64,000 nt of DNA from Tritrichomonas musculus (Eukaryota; Parabasalia; Tritrichomonadida; Tritrichomonadidae), in contig JAPFFF010000018.1 of the NCBI GenBank assembly GCA_039105265.1, positions 1,860,001 through 1,924,000 on the forward strand, given 5' to 3'. The notes beneath the pieces are model-generated. The model had not been told where the DNA came from and made no database searches. It worked only from the letters and a program-made list of their open reading frames with translations. This document shows positions 40,853 through 51,676 of the stretch, piece after piece; position 1 is the first letter of the stretch; each line of letters begins with the position of its first letter. Both the position numbers and the translations under genes were made by a program.

Positions 40853-43800
40853 GTAGAGAAATGGTTGATTTTGTAAATGAACTGAAAAAAAAGTTATATC
40901 AGTGTAATTCAAAATAACGAAAACTTTTATTTCATCAATTTATTGAATTCTGATGAGTATTTGTTCAAGATAATAAGAATTAAATATTTAAACATGTATA
41001 TTGTTATTAATTCTTTATATTTGATTCAGCTAAGCACATTATTTGCATATAAACAATTGAATTTATTCATTGCAATAGAAAAAAAAGTATGGCCATTTTT
41101 TATTTGAGAAAACGATATTAATGCAACATTTATATATTGCAAAAGACCAATAATCATTTTGTTCGGTAAATAACATATGGATTAATTGAAAGAATTCAAT
41201 TTATATTTTCATTGACGTATTAGACTTTCAAATTTGAAATAAAAATTCACTGAAATTATTGAATTAACGAATTGCTTTTTGAGAACTTTGATCGATTTTT
41301 CAAAAGTTTATAATTGGAATGTATTTCTTATTTAGAGATTTATTGTCAGATCTGATTTTCTTTTTATTTAATCCAAATATCAATATTTGAATTGCAAATG
41401 AATAGAAATGAACTGATTTACTGAAAAAAAATTCAATGGGTTTTTTAACTTTTTGCTTGTATATTTAGTTTGATAGTTGAAGAGCTCTGAAAATATCTCT
41501 GTTATTTTTCATTTTATAATTTATTATTATATTTAATATGTGAAAAGACAGGATTGATAACAAAAGAAAAAAAAAATTGAAATGTTATAAATCAATGAGA
41601 TAAGAATAGATTTATATTTATAAGTTTATTTTTCATTGATATCGATATCAATGAAATTTTGTGATTTAAAATAGCTATCAATTATTCCGATTTATTATTT
41701 TGATTATATATATATATTCATCAATATCATATACTAGATTTTCTAAACTCTAAACAATGTCATAAAAGACAATTAATAAATTCACTGCTATTATTTAATA
41801 ATTATTAATTTGTAAAATGTTCATATATATTAATTAGAGTTTTTCAGAATTATCGGTTAGTTTTCAAATTTGAATGCTTCATTCAATTTCCTTTCAATTT
41901 TTTGAGGCAAACATGCAAGGTAGTCGTTTCTCGTGCACTAAAAGATTTCAAAGTTTCTTATTTCCAAAAAAAATATTCTTATGGTCGTATATCATATGAA
42001 TTTAGGATTCTTTATTCTTCAATTTCTTTTTGGAAGAAAATTAGTTAATATTATTTTAGAAAAATTTCTCCATATTTTTACTTTAGTAATCTGATGATTT
42101 GCTTCTAGTGTTGAAAGAAAATGAACAAATAGTGCCTAATTTACTTTTTATTAAATTTTTGAAAAAGATACTGAATCTTTAATGCAAAAAATGTATTAAA
42201 ATCTCCTTAATTTTTATATATGATTCATATAAAAATATTTAATTACAGAAATATATACATAAATTAAATAAATGTATTTAATATAATTATAATGTTCATT
42301 ATCGATCAGCATATTTCATTAACATCAGTTTATTTTTGAAATTATTTGAACATGCACTAAATATACAGTTTATTTTATTACAGAAAAGCTGATATTATAC
42401 ATTTTTTTTTAATGGAAATAAAAATCTTTTTATATTTTGAATAGTTTATATTTATATTTTTCTGCGCAAAAAGCGGTTGGAAAAACTTTATATTAATGAA
42501 AGAAAACAACGTTGTATGTTTTAAATTAATATTTCAATTAACAACAAAAACATTTTTACTGATTAAAATTGTTGATGAATGACTTATTAAAAATTGATTG
42601 AATTGTGAACAAATGCTACCAAATATTATTAAAAAATACACTTAAACCAGCTTTTTCTTTGTCCTACTCTTAGATTGAATATATTTCAATGGTAAAATTA
42701 TAAGTAAATGTAAAAAGCATATTATAATTTACTCTTTGATGATGTTGCGGATATTTAAACCAATTCTTGATTAAAAATAGAAAGAAAAAAATAGCCAGCA
42801 GTGATTAATTCATATAAATGAAAATCAAAAAAAAAAAAAAAAAAAAAAATGTCTTAGTTTTGATTCAAATCGTCAGAAATAACTGTATGGTGGCATATTT
42901 CAATTTCAATTTTTATTAACAATAATTTTTTGTAGAATATTTATATATCTTATATTTGTTATCATTGATCATAGAAAAAGACTCTTGTATGATTTTAATG
43001 AAATTTTGGAGGAAAATGAAAATATCATTAATCAATATTTCAAAAAATATATATTTGATGCTTATTCATATGTGATGATGATGTATTATACATTATGTTT
43101 ATTTGGTTAAATAATGGAGATGTTTAATTAATAATAAAAATATTTTTATAATAATCAATTGTGAATATAAATATTTTTTCATTTTTTATTTTATTATTTG
43201 CATTAAATATTTGGCATTAACTTGATATATTAGCATTCTCATTCTCACAACTATGTTAGAGTTTTTTAAATGCTTGAATGAAAAAATTATTATTTTTGAC
43301 TTTTTCAATATTTTTAAATGCCAAATATTTGCATTAAATATTTGGCATTAACTTTATATTATTTCTTTATCATTAAAATTTTGTTTTCTACTTGATAATT
43401 GGAAGAAAGGTCATAGATATAGTCTACTTAATTACTTTAATAATTGATAACTAGAAAAAGAATGAGGAAAATTCAATGTTGTGTGACAAAATTTTTAATC
43501 ATCAAATATTAAATATCATCAATATTTGATTATTATATAGTAAAAAATAAATAAGATTTGTATTCGTTAAAAAAATAGGTTTTCATCAAATGAAACAATT
43601 TTAATAATAATTCTAATTTTCATATTATTAATTTGTTACACCTAAGAATTAATGATATAGACAAATATATATCATATAATATACTTGTTATTTGATAGTA
43701 TTAGATATTATTTTCATTAGAAAATATTTTATTATATTAATTAGATTAAGTAAATTATGTTTCGTTCAGTATTATTTTCTGTTTCCATCATTGCAAGCAT

Positions 43801-43957
43801 CTTTTTGTAAAGATATCTTGAATATATATTTCTCAATTGCCATAATCTATTTATTTCTTAACAAATATCATGTCTAAAAAAAAAATGATAGATTCAATAA
43901 TCTTGAAAAAAAAATTCAATTTTTTTAGTAATTAAAAAAAGATTTTGATGATACATA
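40853..43957. other. 3.1-kb gene-free AT-rich region
   Basis: It contains the promoter side of the kinase gene, many short AT-rich repeats, a 23-base A tract at 42827-42849 and a duplicated palindromic motif at 43197-43354. No coding region is supported on either strand; a 61-codon frame at 43692-43877 is AT-biased noise. Confidence 0.5.
43197..43354. repeat. 27-bp direct repeat, one copy extended to a palindrome
   Basis: The sequence containing GCATTAAATATTTGGCATTA occurs at 43197-43223 and 43328-43354. Next to the second copy, AATGCCAAATATTT (43317-43330) forms a perfect 14-bp inverted repeat with 43336-43349 around a 5-base loop. Confidence 0.7.
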
Positions 43958-43998
43958 TCATTCACAAATCATAATTTTCATTTTCATAATGAAAGATT

Positions 43999-44044
<46 letters not shown>

Positions 44045-45750
44045 GCAGTCAATGGCCATTGATATCAAAATTGTATCCAAAAAGATAGTAGACAATGCAA
44101 CTGTAGTTGCATTTTTCCAAGTATTTAATAAATCTTTGAGATAATTGAAAACTTGATTATTCAATTCATTCAAATTCACTTTTTGCTTAGGATCCAATTT
44201 CAAAGAATTTTTCTCATTTTGAAGCTAACATGCAATCGCTGATATTCAAATTTGGTGAGGCATTCATGCCAATTATTTGTTCACTAACAATATGGTGAGC
44301 ATTATCCATGAGTTCTCCAGCGAATGAGCAGCCAATGACCTCAATTTCATCGCCACCATAACTATTTGCCAAATTTAATTGAACTTTTTGAGTATTCAAT
44401 GAATTGCATCATCATCTTTACTAGTTTTTTCCTAAATTGATAACTGTTGAAACTGCAATGAAGGGATGAGCAGGCCTTGCATCTTTAATGATTTGTTCAT
44501 AACGTTCTCTATCACTTGTGCAATCATTTTTATTCATTGCAATCTCTGAGAGTGGAAGGTAGCATTTTCAGGTTTTTTGCTGTTCTTTCTTTGCCTAGTT
44601 AAATGAGCACACTCGCTGTTTCAAATGATAATGAATGTTTTTTTTTTTAATTATAAATGATATTATCTCGTGCAACAAAGCAATCTAGTGATTGTTTTGG
44701 GTTCATTAATTGATGGATAATGTAAACTTAGGTCATATTCAGTTTTGTTTATCTTTTGATTTTCAACTAATTCAATTTTGTCCATCTGTGATTGCGCATG
44801 CAAATTGATCAATTTAAATGTTGGTGTTTTCGGAAATATTTGCATTTTTCATGATTGCAGTTGGTGCTGCCTGTGGAACTCTTTGATGGTCAACATAGAA
44901 AATTGGTTCTGATTACAAAGTTGTGTTTATGTAGCTAAATGTATTCATTTCAGTAATATTTATTGACAATAACCTGGAAAAATCTGTTGTATTAGCATAT
45001 TTCGATCATGTGTGAGTGTTCTTGTTTTATCAAAATTCGACATGTATCTCATGATTCTTCAAATGTAATTTCAGAAGCATGAATTGCATCTATTGTTCAT
45101 GAAATTTCGTTGTTGCTGTCAATAGTCATGATGTATCCTTCGTTGCCGGTTTTAGTCATTTTTTATATGAAGTTGTTGCTGATAATTATGTCAGTTGTGT
45201 GAGTGGAAAAAATAATGCATCGTGAATTTATTCCTGAGCATGAATCAAAGTTACAATTATTATTCTTCATTTTACCTGATTCTGTTTAAATTTGCGTCTA
45301 TTCAATTGAGCTTCCAGTGCAGGTTTTGGAAAGGTTTGAATTTTCAATAATCAGTTGTTTACAGTTGCTAACTTCAATACTTTCGCAGGCTGTGTTAGAA
45401 TGATCAAATGAAATCATGTATAATCAATATTATATGTGATTCCAATTACATAATTTGTGCCTTCATAATTGTTGAATTACTGTTCATGATTGAGTTTTCT
45501 TTTTTGTTCTTTTTTTTTTTTTTTTTTTTCAAAAGTTTCTCTTCTTGAATGAACAATCATTGAGTGTAGATTTCGCAGTCTTCTTTGATGAAAGAATTCC
45601 ACTCTCCAAAATCAATTTTATTACGTTCAAATAATATTTATCCACAGTGATGATGAATCCTGTCTTACTTTTTCCATTGTAATTGAAATTGCTGAATCAT
45701 ATTCATAATGAATGGTTCTTTTTTTATTGATTAGCTTTTGATTGTTCTTT
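43958..45750 (-). pseudogene. Frame-broken beta-helix membrane surface protein
   Basis: On the minus strand a series of short coding-like pieces lies in shifting frames. From the 5' side: GFIITVDKYYLNV (about 45670), then SFDHSNTACESIEVSNCKQL (about 45390), CNFDSCSGINSRCIIFSTHT (about 45230), GYIMTIDSNNEIS (about 45130), a piece at 44663-44845, IEVIGCSFAGEL with NISDCML (44214-44399), and finally a helical segment with a membrane span (TTVALSTIFLDTILISMAI) at 43958-44203, followed by a lysine run encoded by a 42-base T tract (44000-44041, plus strand). Several stops and frame changes separate the pieces. Cys-containing, strand-turn repeats with a C-terminal membrane anchor fit a trichomonad beta-helix surface protein. 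The 3' layout matches the fragment at 35-451. Confidence 0.6.
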
Positions 45751-45807
45751 TTTGTTGTCATTCAAATAGTTGCTTTATAGCTGAGCTTTTTTAGCATTGA
45801 TGAAGTG

Positions 45808-46077
45808 ATGAAATTCTTCCAAATTAAATCACTTTTTAATAAATCAGAATACAATGTTCAATCAATGCAAACTTTTGGAAATATTTATTCATTCAATTTG
45901 GTAATAACAGCTAAATCATCGTTAAATACTGGTTCCATTTTATTAAAAGCAGATTATTTTCATGAACTTGTGCTAATGTATGAAAATGTGGCATTTGTGA
46001 GATCAATGGTGTCAGCTGATGAAACTGTCATTGAGATTAAGAATATCTCAAAACTGAATAAATTGAGAGTTCGCTGA
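45808..46077 (+). pseudogene. Possible fragment of a related surface protein on the opposite strand
   Basis: The frame has 89 codons from an ATG at 45808, with strand-turn texture (GSILLKADYFHELVLMYENV, ADETVIEIKNIS) like the beta-helix relics next to it, but no signal peptide, Cys pattern or membrane span. It may be an inverted fragment of the same family or a chance frame. Confidence 0.25.
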
Positions 46078-46440
46078 TTTGTTAAAAAAAAAAACCTAAG
46101 GTGATTTCAACCAGTTTTTTCTGATGTTTATCGATTTACTAACTTACTTTATCTAATTTGAATGCTTATTCATATTCATGTATTCTTAATAAAATATAAA
46201 TATGAATTAAAAAAAAAAAGATACATATTTTTTCAAAAATAGTCATTTACGCATTATTCCAGTCAAATATCACAAAAAAAGATGTTTAGTGTTCATATCC
46301 AATGATCCCAAACGAAAATATATTTAGTATCAAATGTGATTAATGCACTTTTCGATAAATCTTCAGGAAAAGTTCTTATTATAAGAATTGAATGTTTTAT
46401 GTATCATCTAAGACTTATATTTCGTATTATAGTATTATTT

Positions 46441-46523
46441 TGAGAGTATATTTGTTCTATTATTTAGTTTATATTTTTGTTTTGATTTATATCAAAATTT
46501 TTGAGAGTATATTTGTTCTATTA
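46441..46523 (+). repeat. 22-bp direct repeat upstream of the SDR gene, period 61
   Basis: TGAGAGTATATTTGTTCTAT plus TA occurs at 46441-46462 and 46502-46523. The second copy ends about 30 bases before the chosen ATG at 46555, so the duplication may include promoter sequence. Confidence 0.75.
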
Positions 46524-46554
46524 CTTTTTGAAAAAGTCGATTGATTTATTACTG

Positions 46555-47394
46555 ATGTTAAAAGAAAAGAAGTGCTTTATAATTAGTGCAACATCAGATA
46601 TTGGAGAAGCTATTGCCTATAAATTTGCAAAAGCTGGTGTATCAATATTATATCTACATGGAAGAAATCAATTTCATCTTGAGAAAATATCAAATGAATG
46701 TTCTAAGTATGGTTCTAAATGCTTTATTTTCAATTGCGATCTATGCGAATCTTCTCAAGTATGTAAGATGAAGAATCAAATTTGCCAGACTATGTCCAAT
46801 GATAATATTAATTTGGATATATTTGTTTTTTGCGCAGGGGGATTAGGTGATATGGATCCTATTTCTTTTTTGAGAATTGAACAAGATTTTCTTAAGATTT
46901 TTCAACTTAATTTTCTTTCCTGTGTCGATCTATTTGACTTTCTTACGCCAAAATTTTCTAGTAATTCCAGTGCTGTTTTTATTACTTCAACAAATACTTT
47001 TGTTCCATTAGAATGTGGATCGTCATATTGTACATCTAAATGCGCAATTAAAGAATTCATGAAATCAAAAGCAATCGAACTTGGAATCAAGGGAATTAGA
47101 GTCAACTCAATAGCTCCAGGGATCGTAGAAACGAAACTACATAACCAATATTTTGAGAACAAAGAAGAACTTGTCAATTTTTTTGATAAATGCAAAAAGG
47201 AACATCCACTTGGCCGAATTGCTACTTGTGATGGGATTGCAAATACAGCAATGTTTTTATGCTCTGATTTAGCTTGCGATATAACTGGTTCTGAAACAAT
47301 TATTGATTGTGGAGAAACATTAACAATCAAAGAAAAAGCTGGTGAAAGCTCGTACTCAAATTATAGTTCAGATTCCAACAATATCGATGAATGA
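46555..47394 (+). CDS. Short-chain dehydrogenase/reductase, SDR family
   Basis: The start is set at the ATG at 46555, since the in-frame codon further up at 46501 is TTG; this gives 280 residues, a classical SDR length. The Rossmann opening reads CFIISATSDIGEAIA where the family has TGxxxGIG, so the first Thr-Gly pair is Ile-Ser. FNCDLCES (adenine-binding Asp), FVFCAGG (in place of NAG), a Ser in VFITSTNTFVPLE and the catalytic YCTSK (Tyr-x-x-x-Lys) follow, then VNSIAPGIVETKL. The catalytic residues are therefore complete while the dinucleotide motif is non-standard. There is no targeting signal. The substrate is unknown. The C-terminal 20 residues are Ser/Asn-rich. Confidence 0.85.
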   Translation: MLKEKKCFIISATSDIGEAIAYKFAKAGVSILYLHGRNQFHLEKISNECSKYGSKCFIFNCDLCESSQVCKMKNQICQTMSNDNINLDIFVFCAGGLGDMDPISFLRIEQDFLKIFQLNFLSCVDLFDFLTPKFSSNSSAVFITSTNTFVPLECGSSYCTSKCAIKEFMKSKAIELGIKGIRVNSIAPGIVETKLHNQYFENKEELVNFFDKCKKEHPLGRIATCDGIANTAMFLCSDLACDITGSETIIDCGETLTIKEKAGESSYSNYSSDSNNIDE

Positions 47395-48054
47395 TCTAAT
47401 AAGTTTAAGATATAAATATATGTATAATGTTAGTAAATATATAATTTTGAGTTTTTTAATCTATATGTTGATTATAAGGATTTATTATATATAAGCATAT
47501 TTGCGTAAATCTTGAAATGTACCACAAAAACAATGTGATTGACACGCCAACTTACAATTGATAAAATTTTAATTGTTTCACTTATATTTTTCTTTTTTAA
47601 TAGCTATAATTATTTAATGAAAAATGGAAAAATTCTAAAAAAGAAAAAAATATTTATAAATTCTAATCGTAAGAATTTATTTATTAATACTTGTTTTTGT
47701 TGGGTCTTTGCTTAATTTCAAGTAAATTCAAATAATAGGAATTTTGGAAATATAAAAAAAACTATTAATCATATATCTATTTAATTAAGAAAGTAAATAT
47801 AATCTCACATAAATTACTACAAATAATAACATATTTAAGAAAAAAATTTACAGAATAATTTGTTTAAACATAAAATGAATATCAAAAAAGTATATATAAA
47901 CGTTATAAATCAATGACAAGAAAGATATAATAAGTAAAACTTAAGTTTCAAATGAACGTTTATAGCAAAGGAATATGATATGAAAAAGCAAATATAACGT
48001 GTTTTTTTTTTTACGTTTGTTTTAATTTTAACCAATACATAACTTTACTTTCTT
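47395..48054. other. intergenic, nothing recognised except a shared 15-mer
   Basis: AT-rich spacer. CGTTATAAATCAATG at 47901-47915 is identical to the sequence overlapping the start codon of the gene at 53653. Confidence 0.5.
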
Positions 48055-50019
48055 ATGTCAAATCAAGGCGATGCAAACAATGAAAACCAGCCAGAAACTC
48101 CAAGTTTAAGCGTATTTGTACACCATGCCGATTCTTACATTGGTAGACATCTTGTATCTGCATTAATTGAAGCTAAGTATAACGTTTACGGAGACAAGGT
48201 TCCACCACAATCATATGCTGCAACTAACTATTCACAGATTCCAGAATTTGAAGAAGTTTCTTCGATTGATGAAGCGTTTGCTCTATGCAATACATTTGTA
48301 TTTGATATTAGAAACGATACTTCTACTGCAATCAATGCCTTTTCTCGTTTTGAGGCTGCAACAACAAACATTAAAGTGATTCTAATTTCAACTTTGATGA
48401 CATGGGCGCTAACAAAAACTTCAACTCCTTTAACTGGTGATGATTTCAGAAAAAGAAAACCTCATCCAGATTTCAAAAAGCAATATGAAATTGAACTACA
48501 AGCTACGAAGCTAAGTCGAGAAAATCCATTAGTAGATGTATATGTAATGAGTTGTGGAATTCCGTATGGAGATGGGGAAGACATGCTATTTCAGTTAATA
48601 AAATTTGCTTGGGGCAAGAGGCACAATGAGACAATCGGAATCCAAGAAGCAAAGCAAGGAATCCCTTTGATCGGTGATGGTGAAAATATTGTCCCTATGA
48701 TCCATGTTCGCGATTTAGCTCAATTAATGATATCTACACTACAAGGACAGATGATTGATAAATATGTTATGAGTGTTGATAAGGGAAATATTAAACTTAA
48801 AGATATGATAGATGCTATATCACAAACCTTTTCAGATGGAAATGTTCAGTCATATACTTCTGACCAAGCACTGACAATTCCCTGGCTTTCAGAAAAACTT
48901 CTCGATTATTTGACCGCTGACATATCCGCAATTAATGAACTTTTAGGAAGAGTAAAAATGACATATCAAGATGGATTTGTTGCATCAATAGAAGCTGTCA
49001 AATCAGAATTTTTAGAAGCACGAGGAGTAGATCCATTACGTATTTTGATTTGCGGGCCTCCTCTTTCTGGCAAATCCTATGTTGCATCGAGATTGTCATA
49101 TCGTTACTCATTGCCACTCATTACAGTTGATTCACTTGTTGCCGAAGCAAAGAGAAATGATAATAATTATTGGTCACATTTCTCCTCACAGCTAAACGGA
49201 GAAATTTCACCAAACCTCCTTCTTGACCTCCTTAAATGGAAACTTCAAGATGTACCCTGCAGAAACCAAGGATTTGTTCTTGATGGAATTCCATCTAACA
49301 GCGATTTTGCAGAAGCTTTATGGGCAGATGGAAATAATTGGCCTCAGGTATTTATAGAACTTGAGAGTAGTGACTCGTTTTTACGTGAACGTGCAAAGCA
49401 AGATCCATCAATGATACTAGGTATCGGTAATACTGATGAATTTGAAGGGAGATTAAGTCAATACAGAACAACAAATCCAACTGATGATAATCATTTATTT
49501 TATGCATTTGATCCGTCAACCATTCGTGCAATTACCTTTAATGTCGAGAAATATCAAGATGATTTAGTACCTAAAATTTCAGCATTTATTGGTAGACCTC
49601 ATAATTTTGGAAAGCCTCCGTCTTTAATTTTGAAAGGAACAGAAGAGTTAAATAAACAAAAGAGACTCAAGCAAGAAAAACTTGAAAAAATAGAAAATGA
49701 GCGAAGGGAAGCAGAGGAAGCTAAAAGAAGAGAAAAAGAAGAGCAAATTAGACTTCAACAAGAGCAGATCGAACAAGAAGAAACAAGATTATTAGCAAAG
49801 TTCTCAAAACCTCAAAGAGAATGGCTTGTTAAAACGGTTGCACCAACTCTTGCTGAAGGATTGTGCTTTTTGATTGGCTCAATGCCAGAAGATCCAATTC
49901 AACTTCTTGGATGCTTCATTGGTACAAAATTACCTCCTGAGCTTCAAGCTGAATTGATGAATGAATTCCAATCTGAAGAGGAAGAAGGATATGAAGAAGA
50001 GGAGGAAGTTGCTGACTAA
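48055..50019 (+). CDS. Adenylate kinase 7-like axonemal protein
   Basis: The protein has 654 residues from the ATG at 48055. Residues about 15-290 form an NAD-binding-like (extended SDR) region opening SVFVHHADSYIGRHLVSAL. Residues about 330-515 form an adenylate kinase-like P-loop domain (LICGPPLSGKSYVASRL; AMP-site region FVLDGIPSN). A charged Glu/Lys/Arg coiled coil follows (about 535-585), and a C-terminal Dpy-30-like helix pair (REWLVKTVAPTLAEGLCFL, then PEDPIQLLGCFI). This three-part order is that of adenylate kinase 7, known from cilia and flagella of many eukaryotes, where it buffers adenine nucleotides along the axoneme. A very acidic tail (EEEEGYEEEEEVAD) ends the protein. It is consistent with a flagellated organism. 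Confidence 0.85.
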   Translation: MSNQGDANNENQPETPSLSVFVHHADSYIGRHLVSALIEAKYNVYGDKVPPQSYAATNYSQIPEFEEVSSIDEAFALCNTFVFDIRNDTSTAINAFSRFEAATTNIKVILISTLMTWALTKTSTPLTGDDFRKRKPHPDFKKQYEIELQATKLSRENPLVDVYVMSCGIPYGDGEDMLFQLIKFAWGKRHNETIGIQEAKQGIPLIGDGENIVPMIHVRDLAQLMISTLQGQMIDKYVMSVDKGNIKLKDMIDAISQTFSDGNVQSYTSDQALTIPWLSEKLLDYLTADISAINELLGRVKMTYQDGFVASIEAVKSEFLEARGVDPLRILICGPPLSGKSYVASRLSYRYSLPLITVDSLVAEAKRNDNNYWSHFSSQLNGEISPNLLLDLLKWKLQDVPCRNQGFVLDGIPSNSDFAEALWADGNNWPQVFIELESSDSFLRERAKQDPSMILGIGNTDEFEGRLSQYRTTNPTDDNHLFYAFDPSTIRAITFNVEKYQDDLVPKISAFIGRPHNFGKPPSLILKGTEELNKQKRLKQEKLEKIENERREAEEAKRREKEEQIRLQQEQIEQEETRLLAKFSKPQREWLVKTVAPTLAEGLCFLIGSMPEDPIQLLGCFIGTKLPPELQAELMNEFQSEEEEGYEEEEEVAD

Positions 50020-50250
50020 TAATTCAATGATGAAATCTTGAGCGATTGATTAATATCATTTTTGTTAGTTTGACACCTTTAATGTTAATAAATAAATTCT
50101 TTGAATATTTCACATTTTTCCCCAAAGAGCGCTATTCTGGAAGATTCTACTCCACTTCACTTTTTTTGAACATAGAGCAAAAATTTGTATGAAAGTACAA
50201 AACAATTAACAAAATAAAGATTTTTATTATTATTAAAATGCATTTTATTT

Positions 50251-50880
50251 TTAGAATTTAGCAATTCCTTCATCGTCATCTTTCTTATTGCAGCAAACAA
50301 GATAAATTGCGCAAAGAAGAAGAACCAATTCAACGCATCCCATAACAATTGCAGCAATCTTCAAATTCTTCATATTCTTCTTGACATCATCATGAATAGC
50401 ATTATAGCAATCTTCGGCTGACTTGTTTTCATAACCGCAATCCTTTTCACCTGGTTCATCATCTGTATCTCTGAAACCACAGCATTTGAAGCCTCTTTCA
50501 ACATCTTGTCTTGCCTTATAATAATCTTCTTTATTCCAGTTTTCTTCAATTCCATCGATAATTTTATCTTTATAAACGAAGGCAAGAACAATAGCAACCA
50601 CTTCGATAATAATGACGACGAAAATGATAATTAGATATGTAACGTAAAGGCACTTCTTCTTGCAGCAGCAGAGTAAGAAACCGATAAGAGCTGAGAAAAC
50701 GGCGAAACACATAGCAACAAGGATGAATATGAAAGGAATGTTATTTTTGACAAGTTTAGACCAATCCCTATCCTTTTCTTTCTTGTAAACAATAACGCCA
50801 CCAACAATTGCAGCAATAAGAACGCAAATACTGACAGCACCAATAACCCAACGAGCACAACCTCTGCAGCAGCCTCCCAT
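50251..50880 (-). CDS. Tetraspanin
   Basis: The protein has 209 residues from the ATG at 50880. There are four membrane spans at about 11-31, 48-70, 79-101 and 172-195. The large extracellular loop (about 102-171) has the hallmark CCG (GFKCCGF) plus further Cys (KDCGY, EDCYN) for disulfides and a possible N-glycosylation site (NKSA). Juxtamembrane Cys clusters (GGCCRGC, LLCCCKKKC, LVCC) are typical palmitoylation sites. The short tail ends EGIAKF. Tetraspanins organise other membrane proteins in microdomains; in trichomonads, surface and vesicle roles have been reported for the family. Frames overlapping it on the same strand are shadows. Confidence 0.9.
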   Translation of the reverse strand: MGGCCRGCARWVIGAVSICVLIAAIVGGVIVYKKEKDRDWSKLVKNNIPFIFILVAMCFAVFSALIGFLLCCCKKKCLYVTYLIIIFVVIIIEVVAIVLAFVYKDKIIDGIEENWNKEDYYKARQDVERGFKCCGFRDTDDEPGEKDCGYENKSAEDCYNAIHDDVKKNMKNLKIAAIVMGCVELVLLLCAIYLVCCNKKDDDEGIAKF

Positions 50881-51676
50881 TTGAAGCGACTTAAAAATGA
50901 TATGATCTAACTTTTTAAAAAAAAAGGAAAAGGTTTTTATAGAAAATTTCTATTAGAACGATAGTATTATCAAATTTATATTAATTACCGATGGTTCAAA
51001 TTAGGAATAGAATTAATGGGATTACTTCACCTGGCCACTCAATAATTCTGAATATAATCGGATTTTTTTATTATTTCTATTATATTATATTATCCCCAAT
51101 ATGAAAAAGCAATATATTGGATTGTGCTTGGCTTGATTTATCATATTACAAAGTTATAAAAAATATTATATTGACCGCATAAAATAAATATTCAATTTAC
51201 TTTTTGAGTATTTCTTTGTTCTATAAAATTCACCTAATTATTTCAAAATAAATTTATTTTAAATATTTTCTGAATTATTGTTTAAAATAAACACTTTTCT
51301 ATCCTACTATTTCAAGTAGATTATTAAAATTTTATTTACTTAATGCTTAAATCAACCAATATAAAAAATAATTCTTTCATATTATTAGAAAACATATTTT
51401 TCTAATTTATTTTACAAAAAGAATTGAATATTATTCTCAATTATAATGATAAATTTTTGAATGTCAATAAAAAAACTAAAAACATAAATATTTTGATATA
51501 AATATGCGAAAAAAATAAAAATTAATACATAGTTATTTATTAAATATACATTTGGGTTTAAGAAATTGATTTAAATATTATGTTTTTAAACGAATTGCTG
51601 AAAATCACATAAAAAGAAAAGCATTCACGATCATTTTTTGAATGAGGTTAAAAAAAGCGATGTTTTTTTTGTCATT
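50881..51676. other. intergenic, nothing recognised
   Basis: AT-rich sequence between two minus-strand genes with no RNA gene or notable repeat. Confidence 0.5.

Noticed and set aside
40853..40912. 20-residue N-terminal extension of the kinase-ankyrin protein
   Set aside because: The extended start is TTG; the ATG at 40852 leaves the kinase domain complete.
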